Shown: positions 9,101 to 14,790, counted from the first letter of the stretch. The stretch: 14,790 nucleotides of DNA from an uncultured Oscillospiraceae bacterium (GCA_934565425.1 CAKTHW010000036.1:1-14790), one strand, 5' to 3'. The notes: a model not told the origin generated them from the letters alone. Program-made: numbers and translations.

Positions 9101-9900
9101 CACGTCCCAAGGCGGTCATCCCCGTGTTCCCCGGCACCAACTGCGAGTACGACACCGCCAACGCCTGCATCCGTGCGGGCATCGACCCGGAGATTTTGGT
9201 CATCCGCAACCTGACCACCGACCTGCTCAACCAGTCCGCCCAGGCCCTGGAGCAGGCCATCAGCCAGGCACAGATGATCGTCCTCCCCGGCGGCTTCTCC
9301 GGCGGCGACGAACCGGAAGGGTCCGGCAAGTTCATCGCCTCCTTCTTCCGCAACCCCAGGATCAAGGACGCCGTCCATGAGATGCTGAAACAGCGGGACG
9401 GCCTGATGCTGGGCATCTGCAACGGCTTCCAGGCGCTCATCAAGCTGGGTCTGGTGCCTTATGGCGAGATCCGGGACATGGACGACAGCTGTCCCACCCT
9501 GACCTTCAACCTCATCGGCCGCCACCAGAGCCGCTACTGCGACATCCGCGTGGCCTCCGTCCTCTCTCCCTGGATGCTGAAAGCCCAGGTGGGCGACGTC
9601 TACACCGTCCCCATCTCCCACGGCGAGGGCCGCTTCGTGGCACCTCAGGCCATCCTGGACGAGATGATGAAAAACGGCCAGATCGCCACCCAGTACGTGG
9701 ACGCCAACGGCGTGCCCAGCATGGACATCGCCGCCAACCCCAACGGCTCCATCCATGCCATCGAGGGCATCTTCAGCCCCGACGGGCGCATCTTCGGCAA
9801 GATGGGTCACACCGAACGGTGGAATCCGGGCGTTGCGAAGAACATCCCTGGCGAGAAGCTCATGCCCCTGTTCGAATCCGGCGCAGAGTATTTCAGATAA
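6187..9900 (+). CDS. purL: Phosphoribosylformylglycinamidine (FGAM) synthase, one-chain form with fused glutaminase
   Basis: This enzyme converts FGAR, glutamine and ATP to FGAM, the fourth step of de novo purine synthesis. At 1237 residues it is the long form carrying PurS-, PurL- and PurQ-like parts in one chain, unlike the three-subunit enzyme of Bacillus; it resembles the clostridial/Bacteroides clade. Visible motifs are WSDHCRHTTF (~223-232), ETHNHPTEIEPFGGAATC (from 325), GGRTGRDGIGGATGSSKSHN, and C-terminal class I glutaminase elements: FPGTNCEYDTANA, PGGFSGGDEPEGSGKF, GICNGFQ (nucleophile C1078) and ISHGEGRF (H1145, E1147). The frame is open from 6103, but the ATG at 6187 has AAGGAGG at 6170-6176 and gives the family's N-terminus; the earlier start would overlap the lipoprotein gene. 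No other pur gene lies in the window. A strong terminator follows, so purL ends its transcription unit. Confidence 0.97.
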   Translation: MEHVYRCYAEKRAGFDVEAEKVWRELKEQLGIANLEGVRIICRYDVDQVEEEVYEMAKTTVFSEPMVDDFYDETMPPIQGPHALLIVEALPGQFDQRADSCAQCIQLLAGCDRPLVKAATVYVLLGDLSDEDCEKISRYLINPVEAREATAEKPKTLVQTYDIPTEVATLDGFIGKNQDELKEMLSTYGLAMDLDDLTFLQAYFRDTEHRDPTITELRVVDTYWSDHCRHTTFGTHIEGVQVEDPQVQAAYDQYLAERVEVYGQEKADQRPKTLMDIGTSGTKVIKKRGGVKNIDESEEINACSIHVPVAVDGQEEDWLLQFKNETHNHPTEIEPFGGAATCVGGAIRDPLAGRAYVYQAMRITGCGDPRTPMSETIEGRLPQRKLATTAAAGYSSYGNQIGLATGVVQEYYHPGYVAKHMELGAVVGAVPSAAVVREEPAPGDIVILLGGRTGRDGIGGATGSSKSHNLSSLVTMAAEVQKGNAPEERKIQRLFRNGDVTRMIKRCNDFGAGGVSVSIGELADGISIDLNAVRKKYEGLDGTELAISESQERMSVVVAPEDAEAFIAAATAENLEAYQVAVVTESPRMVMTWNGKVIADLSRAFLNTNGTVKRTDVYVPQLPGKAEVGDTSDVAGRFDAIVKNPNLASQRGLGERFDASIGAGSILFPYGGKKQLTPAQAMVGLIPVGPGRKTDTCSIMAAGFDPYRMERNPFTGARSSVIESVAKVVAAGGDASKVYLSLQEYFERLRDEPARWGKPFAALLGAYQAQIGLGVAAIGGKDSMSGSFLDLDVPPTLVSFAIAPGQTGDVISPEFKAAGHPVYLFQAPDGDYEALKATWAQFHQLVKAGKVAAAWAVTVGGVAEAVMKMSFGNGVGFAGSADLSGDLLFGDLCGCIVAELTEDTDGALKIGATTDDGKLTVVGATLSVADLAEKWEATLEGVYPTHASEKPEEMPNLDYDRRLLTVVKNRVARPKAVIPVFPGTNCEYDTANACIRAGIDPEILVIRNLTTDLLNQSAQALEQAISQAQMIVLPGGFSGGDEPEGSGKFIASFFRNPRIKDAVHEMLKQRDGLMLGICNGFQALIKLGLVPYGEIRDMDDSCPTLTFNLIGRHQSRYCDIRVASVLSPWMLKAQVGDVYTVPISHGEGRFVAPQAILDEMMKNGQIATQYVDANGVPSMDIAANPNGSIHAIEGIFSPDGRIFGKMGHTERWNPGVAKNIPGEKLMPLFESGAEYFR

Positions 9901-9902
9901 GC

Positions 9903-9945
9903 CTACAGACCTCGGATACCGCCCTGGTATCCGAGGTTTTTGTAG
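9903..9945 (+). terminator. Strong Rho-independent terminator after purL
   Basis: CCTCGGATACC (9910-9920), loop GCCCT, GGTATCCGAGG (9926-9936) and TTTTT (9937-9941) form a perfect 11-bp stem with T-tract. CTACA (9903-9907) and TGTAG (9941-9945) can add an outer stem, which would use the last T. It isolates purL from the aro promoter. I see no clear feature between 9946 and 10023. Confidence 0.93.
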
Positions 9946-10023
9946 AAATAGACCAGTTTGGTAGGGAAGTGGCCGGTCGTTTTGCATGAAAAAACCAAAA
10001 TCCGCTTTTTTCCCGGCAGGGGG

Positions 10024-10051
10024 TTGTAATTTGCGTTCACTTTGCTATAAT
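10024..10051 (+). promoter_or_regulatory. Promoter of the aro operon, extended -10
   Basis: TTGTAA (10024-10029, 4 of 6 to consensus), a 16-base spacer and perfect TATAAT (10046-10051), with TG at 10043-10044 giving TGCTATAAT. Transcription would start near 10058, about 25 bases before the leader-peptide ATG and about 250 bases before aroF. That leaves a long leader RNA of the type seen in attenuated operons. Confidence 0.8.
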
Positions 10052-10082
10052 AAATTTATACTTTCACTCATTGAGGTGCGAT

Positions 10083-10187
10083 ATGATTAAAGTGATCCGC
10101 ACAACTGAATCCTACTCCTTTATTGGCAGCTGGAACCGCTTTATGGTCTCCGGCTACTTTGCGTGGGAAAAACAGGACAGTCAGTGA
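10083..10187 (+). CDS. Aromatic-rich leader peptide (34 aa) of the aro operon; putative attenuation sensor
   Basis: This short frame runs from ATG 10083 to TGA 10185-10187. Its own ribosome binding site is GAGGTG (10073-10078). Seven of 34 residues are aromatic: Tyr11, Phe13, Trp17, Phe20, Tyr25, Phe26 and Trp28, with the cluster GYFAW at 24-28. All three Phe codons are TTT, whereas TTC dominates in neighbouring genes. There is no signal peptide or membrane segment. Its place between the aro promoter and an intrinsic terminator just ahead of aroF is that of a classic leader peptide such as TrpL or PheL: the ribosome's progress over aromatic codons would report charged tRNA-Phe, -Tyr and -Trp. 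A shorter frame from ATG 10143 (MVSGYFAWEKQDSQ) is possible but has a poor ribosome binding site. That the peptide is made and acts in cis is inferred; I do not recognise it from a named family. Confidence 0.72.
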   Translation: MIKVIRTTESYSFIGSWNRFMVSGYFAWEKQDSQ

Positions 10188-10250
10188 GATGAGGGCACGC
10201 CCCCGGAAGCAAGATCGGGGGAGTATCAATCATAAGGGATGATCGCAAAG
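10157..10250 (+). promoter_or_regulatory. Candidate antiterminator pairing and leader hairpins
   Basis: CTTTGCG (10157-10163, last base of Tyr25 plus Phe26 and Ala27 codons) is perfectly complementary to CGCAAAG (10244-10250), whose last five bases are the outer end of the terminator 5' arm. Pairing them would open the base of the terminator. A second option is GATGAG (10188-10193), just after the leader stop, with CTCATT (10251-10256), including one G:U pair. Between these lie two local hairpins: CCCCCG/CGGGGG (10200-10205 with 10216-10221) and ATCAT/ATGAT (10229-10233 with 10239-10243). A ribosome at the leader stop would mask both upstream strands; one stalled at codons 11-17 would leave them free. 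The mechanism is inferred. Confidence 0.45.
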
Positions 10251-10286
10251 CTCATTGACCGTCAAGGCAATGGGCTTTGTTTTTTT
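10246..10286 (+). terminator. Intrinsic terminator (attenuator) ahead of aroF
   Basis: CAAAGCTCATTG (10246-10257), loop ACCGTCAAGG (10258-10267), CAATGGGCTTTG (10268-10279) form a 12-bp stem with a single T:G wobble. Seven T (10280-10286) follow. It lies 20 bases before the aroF start and downstream of the operon's promoter and leader peptide, so it must be conditionally bypassed for the operon to be expressed. Confidence 0.9.
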
Positions 10287-10306
10287 GACAAAAAGGAGGA
10301 GAACTT

Positions 10307-11326
10307 ATGGTCGTCATTATGAAACCGGGTACCAGTCAGAACGAGATTCGCAAGCTGGCAGCAAAATTTGAAGCACAGAACCTGAAGGTCGGCATCACCA
10401 ACGGTGTCGGTTGCAGCATCCTGGGTCTGGTGGGCGATACCGCTCACATCGACATCGACAAGATCCTGCTCAATGACTACGTGGAACGAGTCATGCGGGT
10501 GTCCGAGCCGTATAAAAAGGCCAACCGTAAGTTCCATCCGGAAGATACCATCGTGGACGTCAACGGCGTCAAGGTGGGCGGCGGCAACTTCGCCGTCATG
10601 GCCGGTCCCTGCTCCGTGGAGAGCGAGGAACAGATCATCGAGGTGGCCAAGGACGTCCAAAGCTCCGGCGCAGCTATGCTCCGCGGCGGCGCGTTCAAGC
10701 CCCGTACCTCTCCCTATTCCTTCCAGGGCATGGGCGTCCAGGGTCTGAAGCTGCTGCTGGAGGCCAAGGCCGAGACCGGTCTGCCCATCGTCACCGAGCT
10801 GATGAGCCCCAAATACTGCGAGCTGTTCGAGGAAAAGGTGGATCTGGTGCAGATTGGCGCACGGAATATGCAGAACTTCGACCTGCTGAAGGAAGTGGGC
10901 AAGATGTCCAAGCCCGTCCTGCTCAAGCGCGGCCTGTCCAACACCTATGAGGAGTGGATCATGTCCGCCGAGTATATCATGAGCGAGGGCAACCAGAACG
11001 TCATCCTCTGCGAGCGCGGCATCCGCACCTTTGAAAACTACACCCGCAACACCCTGGACGTCTCCGCCATCCCCGCCATCAAGCGCATGAGCCACCTGCC
11101 CATCGTGGTCGATCCCTCCCACTCCGGCGGCTACAGCTGGCTGGTGGAACCCCTGGCGCTGGCTGCCATCGCCGCCGGTGCCGATGGTCTCATCATCGAA
11201 GTCCACAACAACCCGGCCAAGGCCCTCTGTGACGGCCAGCAGTCTCTGACCCCCGCTCAGTTCGACGACCTGATGAAGAAGGCGGAGCAGATGACCGCTA
11301 TGCTGGGCAAGCAGATCGTAAAATAA
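10307..11326 (+). CDS. aroF: 3-deoxy-7-phosphoheptulonate (DAHP) synthase, type I-beta with N-terminal ferredoxin-like regulatory domain
   Basis: It condenses phosphoenolpyruvate and erythrose 4-phosphate to DAHP, the first committed step of the shikimate pathway. The 339-residue protein aligns over its whole length with the Thermotoga maritima enzyme. Residues 1-~75 form the ferredoxin-like domain (start MVVIMKPG), which in Thermotoga confers Tyr/Phe feedback inhibition; the barrel follows with GPCSVES, LRGGAFKPRTSPYSFQG, IGARNMQNF, KPVLLKRG, CERGIRTFE and VDPSHSGG. The metal ligands fall at C102, H272, E298 and D309, the same numbers I recall for Thermotoga. The start has AAGGAGG at 10293-10299. 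It is the first enzyme gene after the attenuator, and aroB follows after 28 bases. Confidence 0.97.
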   Translation: MVVIMKPGTSQNEIRKLAAKFEAQNLKVGITNGVGCSILGLVGDTAHIDIDKILLNDYVERVMRVSEPYKKANRKFHPEDTIVDVNGVKVGGGNFAVMAGPCSVESEEQIIEVAKDVQSSGAAMLRGGAFKPRTSPYSFQGMGVQGLKLLLEAKAETGLPIVTELMSPKYCELFEEKVDLVQIGARNMQNFDLLKEVGKMSKPVLLKRGLSNTYEEWIMSAEYIMSEGNQNVILCERGIRTFENYTRNTLDVSAIPAIKRMSHLPIVVDPSHSGGYSWLVEPLALAAIAAGADGLIIEVHNNPAKALCDGQQSLTPAQFDDLMKKAEQMTAMLGKQIVK

Positions 11327-11354
11327 GCATCGGACAAGAGAAGGAGACAACGGA

Positions 11355-12440
11355 ATGGAACAGTTGACGGTAGCATTACCGGGACGTGCGTATGACATCA
11401 TCATGGAACGGGGCCTGCTCCAGCAGGTGGGCCAGCAGTGCAGGGAAGTGCTGAAACCTGGCTGTCGGGTGGCCGTGGTCACCGACAGCAACGTGGCCAT
11501 CCAATACGGCTCCCAGGTGCAGGAATCCCTGACCCAGGCGGGCTTTGTCGCCAAGATCTTCCTGGTGCCTGCCGGGGAGCGCTCCAAAAGCCCGGAGGTG
11601 CTCACCTGGCTCTGGGAGGAGCTGTTGGGCTTCGGCCTGACCCGCAGCGACGCGGTAGCCGCCCTGGGGGGCGGCATGGTTGGGGACCTGGCTGGGTTCG
11701 CCGCCGCCACGGTGCTGCGTGGGGTGGATTTCATTCAGATCCCCACCACCCTCCTGGCACAGGTGGACTCTTCGGTAGGTGGCAAGGTGGCCATCGACCT
11801 GAAGGCGGGCAAAAACCTGGCCGGTGCCTTCTGGCAGCCCAAACGGGTGCTCATGGACCTGGACGTGCTGGACAGCCTGTCTGACGAAGCCTTTGCCGAC
11901 GGCATGGCGGAGGTCATCAAATACGGCTGCATCGCCGACCGGGCCTTCTTCCACCTGCTCTACCACTGTGCCGACCGGGCTGCGGTGATGTCTCAGATCG
12001 AGGAAGTCCTCCACACCTGCTGCGCCATCAAAGCCGCCATCGTGGCCAAGGACGAGCGGGACACCGGCCTGCGGATGCTCCTCAACTTCGGCCACACCTT
12101 AGGCCACGCCTACGAAAAAGCCGGCAACTACGAGAACTGCACCCACGGCCAAGCCGTGGCCGCCGGGATGTGCCGGGCGGTGGAGCTGGGCGTCCGGCTG
12201 GGGATGACCCCCGGCGAGCTGCCTTTGCTGCTGAAGACCGTGGTGCGGAACTTCGGTCTGCCCGACCACATCCCCTGCACCATGGAGGACTATCAGAGCG
12301 CCATCGGCCTGGACAAAAAGGGCAGCGGCAGCAAGATCAGCGTCATCCTGCTCAGCGAACTGGGCCAGGCACAGGCCGTACCCATGGAAAAAGAAAAACT
12401 GTTCCAGTTGATAGAAGAGATCGAAAAGGAGCGCCTATGA
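11355..12440 (+). CDS. aroB: 3-dehydroquinate synthase
   Basis: AroB is the NAD- and metal-dependent enzyme that cyclises DAHP to 3-dehydroquinate, step 2 of the shikimate pathway. The 361-residue product has the NAD-binding glycine motif ALGGGMVGDLAGF (D111), the signature IPTTLLAQVDSSVGGKVAID (D138, K144), KNLAGAFWQP, FADGMAEVIKYG (E186), LLNFGHTLGHAYE (H247, H251) and HGQAVAAGM (H264). E186, H247 and H264 fit the family's metal ligands. HGQAV replaces the usual HGEAV, a mild departure. AAGGAG at 11341-11346 precedes the ATG. The stop overlaps the aroA start by four bases (ATGA). Confidence 0.96.
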   Translation: MEQLTVALPGRAYDIIMERGLLQQVGQQCREVLKPGCRVAVVTDSNVAIQYGSQVQESLTQAGFVAKIFLVPAGERSKSPEVLTWLWEELLGFGLTRSDAVAALGGGMVGDLAGFAAATVLRGVDFIQIPTTLLAQVDSSVGGKVAIDLKAGKNLAGAFWQPKRVLMDLDVLDSLSDEAFADGMAEVIKYGCIADRAFFHLLYHCADRAAVMSQIEEVLHTCCAIKAAIVAKDERDTGLRMLLNFGHTLGHAYEKAGNYENCTHGQAVAAGMCRAVELGVRLGMTPGELPLLLKTVVRNFGLPDHIPCTMEDYQSAIGLDKKGSGSKISVILLSELGQAQAVPMEKEKLFQLIEEIEKERL

Positions 12441-13657
12441 AGGTTACCATCACTCCGGGAAAACTCAGCGGGGCCATCCAGGTGCCCCCCTCCAAGAGCC
12501 AGGCACACCGCCTCATCATCGGCGCCGCCCTGGCCGACGGCACCAGCCACATCCACAACCTGGCCCACTCCCAGGACATCTGCGCCACCCTGGACTGCAT
12601 GACCCAGCTGGGCGCAGTCGAGTCCCAGGGAGGCGTGGTGGTGACCGGCATCGGCCGCAGCAGACCCAGCACCGGCATCCTCCCGACGCTGGACTGCGGC
12701 GAGTCCGGCTCCACCATCCGCTTCCTCATGCCGGTGGCGCTGGCCGTGGCTGGCGGCGGCGTGTTCCGGGGGCGGGGACGGCTGATGGAACGGCCTTACA
12801 AACCCTATGAGGTCATCTTCACCCGTCAGAACATCACTTTCACACGACAGCCAGGGCAGATCACCCTCTCCGGTACCCTGAAGCCGGGACGGTTCGAACT
12901 GCCGGGGGACGTCTCCTCCCAGTTCATCACCGGGCTGCTCTACGCGCTGCCGCTGTTGGAAGGGGATTCGGAACTGGTTCTGACCACCCCCCTGGAGTCC
13001 AGAGGGTACGTGGAGCTGACCTTGGAGGCGCTGGCGCAATTCGGCATCGTCGCCCACCCCACCGAGAGCGGCTGGAAGGTGCCTGGCAACCAGGTAGGAC
13101 ACCCGGCGGACGTGACCGTGGAGGGGGACTACTCCCAGGCGTCCAATTACATCGTCGCCGCCAGCATGGGCAACCCGCTGACCGTCACCGGCCTGAGCAC
13201 ATCCTCTGCCCAGGGCGACCGGATCATCTGCGACTACGCCCGCCAGCTGGACGGCACCGGCACCGTGACCCTCAGCGTCCGCCAGTGTCCGGACTTGGTG
13301 CCAGCGTTGGCCGTGCGCGCCGCCCTGCGGGCAGGGGAGACCACCCACATCGTGGACGCCGCCCGCCTGCGCCTGAAGGAGAGCGACCGCCTGGAAGCGG
13401 TCACCGCAGAGCTGAACAAGCTGGGCGCTCAGGTGGAGCAGACCCCCGACGCCCTCATCATCCACGGCGTCCCGCACCTCCACGGCGGCACCTGCGACAG
13501 CCACGGAGACCACCGCATCGCCATGATGCTGGCCGTTGCGGCCACCTGTGCCGACGGCGTGGTGGAAGTGACCGGCGCGGAGAGCGTGGCCAAGTCTTAT
13601 CCCAACTTCTGGGAGGACTACGAACAGCTGGGCGGCACCATTGTCAGAACGGAGTGA
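12437..13657 (+). CDS. aroA: 3-phosphoshikimate 1-carboxyvinyltransferase (EPSP synthase)
   Basis: AroA transfers the enolpyruvyl group of PEP to shikimate 3-phosphate; it is the target of glyphosate. The 406-residue protein shows VPPSKSQAHR (K20), LDCGESGSTIRFL (85-97), PGDVSSQFITGLLYALPLL, EGDYSQASNYIVAA, PDLVP (D286, probable catalytic Asp), RLKESDRLEA (E315) and DSHGDHRIAMM. The open frame extends back to 12170 inside aroB, but the ATG at 12437 has AAAGGAG at 12425-12431 and overlaps the aroB stop as ATGA, the usual coupled arrangement. Gly is kept at the position of E. coli Gly96 (G91), and Phe96 stands where E. coli has Pro101. Glyphosate response cannot be read from this. Confidence 0.96.
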   Translation: MKVTITPGKLSGAIQVPPSKSQAHRLIIGAALADGTSHIHNLAHSQDICATLDCMTQLGAVESQGGVVVTGIGRSRPSTGILPTLDCGESGSTIRFLMPVALAVAGGGVFRGRGRLMERPYKPYEVIFTRQNITFTRQPGQITLSGTLKPGRFELPGDVSSQFITGLLYALPLLEGDSELVLTTPLESRGYVELTLEALAQFGIVAHPTESGWKVPGNQVGHPADVTVEGDYSQASNYIVAASMGNPLTVTGLSTSSAQGDRIICDYARQLDGTGTVTLSVRQCPDLVPALAVRAALRAGETTHIVDAARLRLKESDRLEAVTAELNKLGAQVEQTPDALIIHGVPHLHGGTCDSHGDHRIAMMLAVAATCADGVVEVTGAESVAKSYPNFWEDYEQLGGTIVRTE

Positions 13658-13663
13658 GTGACC

Positions 13664-14719
13664 ATGAGATATAGTATTTTCGGCGAGTCCCACGGCCCTG
13701 CCATCGGCGTCGTGCTGGAGCAGGTGCCCCCTGGGCTGGTCTTGGATATGGAGGCTATTTCCCAGGAAATGGCACGGCGGGCACCGGGGAAGAGCCCCCT
13801 GTCCACCGCCCGGAAGGAGGCGGACATCCCAGAGATCTTATCTGGTGTCTTTGAGGGAAAAACAACCGGCACCCCCCTCTGTGCCATCATCCACAACAGC
13901 GACCACCACTCCAAGGACTACGCCAGGACCCGTTTCCTGGCCCGACCCAGCCACGGGGACTACACCGGTTTTGTCCGTTACCAGGGCTGTAACGACTACC
14001 GGGGCGGTGGCCACTTCTCCGGTCGCCTGACCGCTCCGCTGGTGTTCGCCGGTGCCGTGGCCAAGCAGCTGCTGGCGCAGCAGGGTATCACCGTGGGCGC
14101 CCATATCAGCCAGATTGGCGCTGTAAAGGACACTTCCTTTGCAGCCACTGAACTGACCCCGACCCTGTTCCAAACCCTAGCCGAAAAGGCCTTCCCCACC
14201 GTTGACGACCAGGCGGGAGAGGCCATGCAGGCGGAGATTCTACAGGCCCGGGAGGAGTTGGACTCCATCGGCGGCGCCATCCAGTGCGCCGTCCTGGGTC
14301 TGCCCGTGGGGGTAGGTTCCCCGGATCTGGGCTGCAACGTGGAAGGGGTGCTGGCGCAGCATCTGTTCGCCGTACCCGCTGTAAAGGGGATTTCCTTTGG
14401 TGCCGGTTTTGACTTTGCGTCCATGCGAGGCAGCCAGGCCAACGACCCCTTCTATATGGACAATGGCCAGGTGAAGACCCGCACCAACTACAGCGGCGGC
14501 GTCAATGGCGGCATCAGCAACGGGATGCCCATCCTGTTCCAGGTGGCCATCCGGCCTACGCCGTCCATTGGACAGGAACAGAACACCATCAACTTCTCCA
14601 CCATGGAGGACGCCAAGCTGACCATCCAAGGCCGTCACGATCCCTGCATCGTCCATCGGGCGGTGCCGGTCATCGAGGCGGCGGCGGCGCTGGCCGCCTG
14701 CGAGCTGCTGGGCATCTGA
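13664..14719 (+). CDS. aroC: Chorismate synthase
   Basis: It uses reduced FMN to eliminate phosphate from EPSP and give chorismate, the branch point to Phe, Tyr, Trp, folate and quinones. The 351-residue product has the N-terminal signature SIFGESHGPAIGVVLE (His10), ARPSHGDYTGFVRYQG (His97), NDYRGGGHFSGRLTAPL and GGVNGGISNGMPILFQVA. It lacks the long insertions of some homologues and resembles the clostridial short form. The frame could begin at GTG 13658, but that leaves only about three bases after GGAGTGA (13651-13657); the ATG at 13664 has proper spacing and puts His10 at its usual number. It begins seven bases after the aroA stop codon. Confidence 0.96.
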   Translation: MRYSIFGESHGPAIGVVLEQVPPGLVLDMEAISQEMARRAPGKSPLSTARKEADIPEILSGVFEGKTTGTPLCAIIHNSDHHSKDYARTRFLARPSHGDYTGFVRYQGCNDYRGGGHFSGRLTAPLVFAGAVAKQLLAQQGITVGAHISQIGAVKDTSFAATELTPTLFQTLAEKAFPTVDDQAGEAMQAEILQAREELDSIGGAIQCAVLGLPVGVGSPDLGCNVEGVLAQHLFAVPAVKGISFGAGFDFASMRGSQANDPFYMDNGQVKTRTNYSGGVNGGISNGMPILFQVAIRPTPSIGQEQNTINFSTMEDAKLTIQGRHDPCIVHRAVPVIEAAAALAACELLGI

Positions 14720-14739
14720 CGGAAAAGGAGTGCTTTCAC

Positions 14740-14790
14740 ATGGACTATAAAACCCTCAGAGAGACGGACGAAAACGTGGTCATCCTCCCC
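14740..14790 (+). CDS. Start of an unidentified gene, fifth gene of the aro operon (3' truncated by window)
   Basis: An ATG at 14740 with AAAAGGAG at 14723-14730 opens a frame of 17 visible codons (MDYKTLRETDENVVILP), 20 bases after the aroC stop with no terminator between them. It is therefore very likely cotranscribed with aroC. The residues are too few to identify it. They do not resemble the usual start of chorismate mutase, shikimate dehydrogenase or shikimate kinase. The ending NVVILP is loosely like the start of creatininase-family proteins, a weak guess only. Confidence 0.6.
   Translation, partial: MDYKTLRETDENVVILP

Noticed and set aside
6091..9987. 1298-codon open frame on the - strand opposite purL
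   Set aside because: Same codon-bias artefact; low-complexity translation, no sensible start site, and it runs across the purL terminator.
10083..10306. T-box riboswitch in the aro leader
   Set aside because: No T-box core resembling AGGGTGGNACCGCG and no stem I pattern; the leader is short and carries a translated frame instead.
10262..11734. 490-codon open frame on the - strand opposite aroF and the aroB start
   Set aside because: It runs through the attenuator terminator and two real genes, and has no recognisable domain.
12170..12436. Upstream extension of aroA into aroB
   Set aside because: The extra 89 residues are an out-of-frame reading of aroB; the ATG at 12437 has a ribosome binding site and the typical ATGA overlap.
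12293..13693. 466-codon open frame on the - strand opposite aroA
   Set aside because: Codon-bias shadow with His/Gly/Ala-rich low-complexity translation.

Overview
The window looks like chromosomal DNA of a G+C-rich member of the Clostridia, most likely a gut Oscillospiraceae/Flavonifractor-type bacterium. This is an inference from codon bias (strong preference for C or G at third positions), AAGGAGG-type ribosome binding sites, a clostridial one-chain PurL, a Thermotoga/Clostridium-type DAHP synthase with an N-terminal regulatory domain, and SecA ending in a zinc-binding SEC-C tail. All supported genes lie on the + strand. There is no mobile element, CRISPR array, tRNA or rRNA.

Layout. (1) 1-513: the 3' end of an A+T- and lysine-rich surface protein (Ig-like plus fibronectin III-like domains), closed by a strong terminator. 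(2) 581-4327: an extended -10 promoter drives secA, and pgeF (laccase-domain family) starts on the base after the secA stop codon. (3) 4328-6133: a spacer with two hairpins, one a perfect 12/3/12 inverted repeat, then an orphan family-5 ABC substrate-binding lipoprotein with a low-complexity insert bounded by a 12-bp direct repeat. (4) 6187-9945: full-length one-chain FGAM synthase (purL), with its ribosome binding site in a predicted hairpin loop, ended by a strong terminator. (5) 10024-14790: the shikimate/chorismate operon aroF-aroB-aroA-aroC plus the first 17 codons of another gene.

The most interesting part is the 5' leader of the aro operon (10024-10306). After a good promoter it encodes a 34-codon leader peptide with its own ribosome binding site, in which 7 of 34 residues are Phe, Tyr or Trp. 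A textbook intrinsic terminator (12-bp stem plus seven T) follows, 20 bases before the aroF start. The base of the terminator's 5' arm is complementary over 7 bp to leader-peptide codons for Tyr-Phe-Ala, which suggests a competing antiterminator. This has the architecture of ribosome-mediated transcription attenuation sensing all three aromatic amino acids at the entrance of their common pathway. In Firmicutes such control is more usually attributed to T-boxes or TRAP. The aroF product also carries the N-terminal domain that gives feedback control in Thermotoga, so the pathway appears to have two layers of end-product control.

Working together: AroF makes DAHP, AroB closes it to 3-dehydroquinate, AroA makes EPSP and AroC makes chorismate. 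The intermediate steps (AroD, AroE, AroK) are not in the window and may follow downstream or lie elsewhere.
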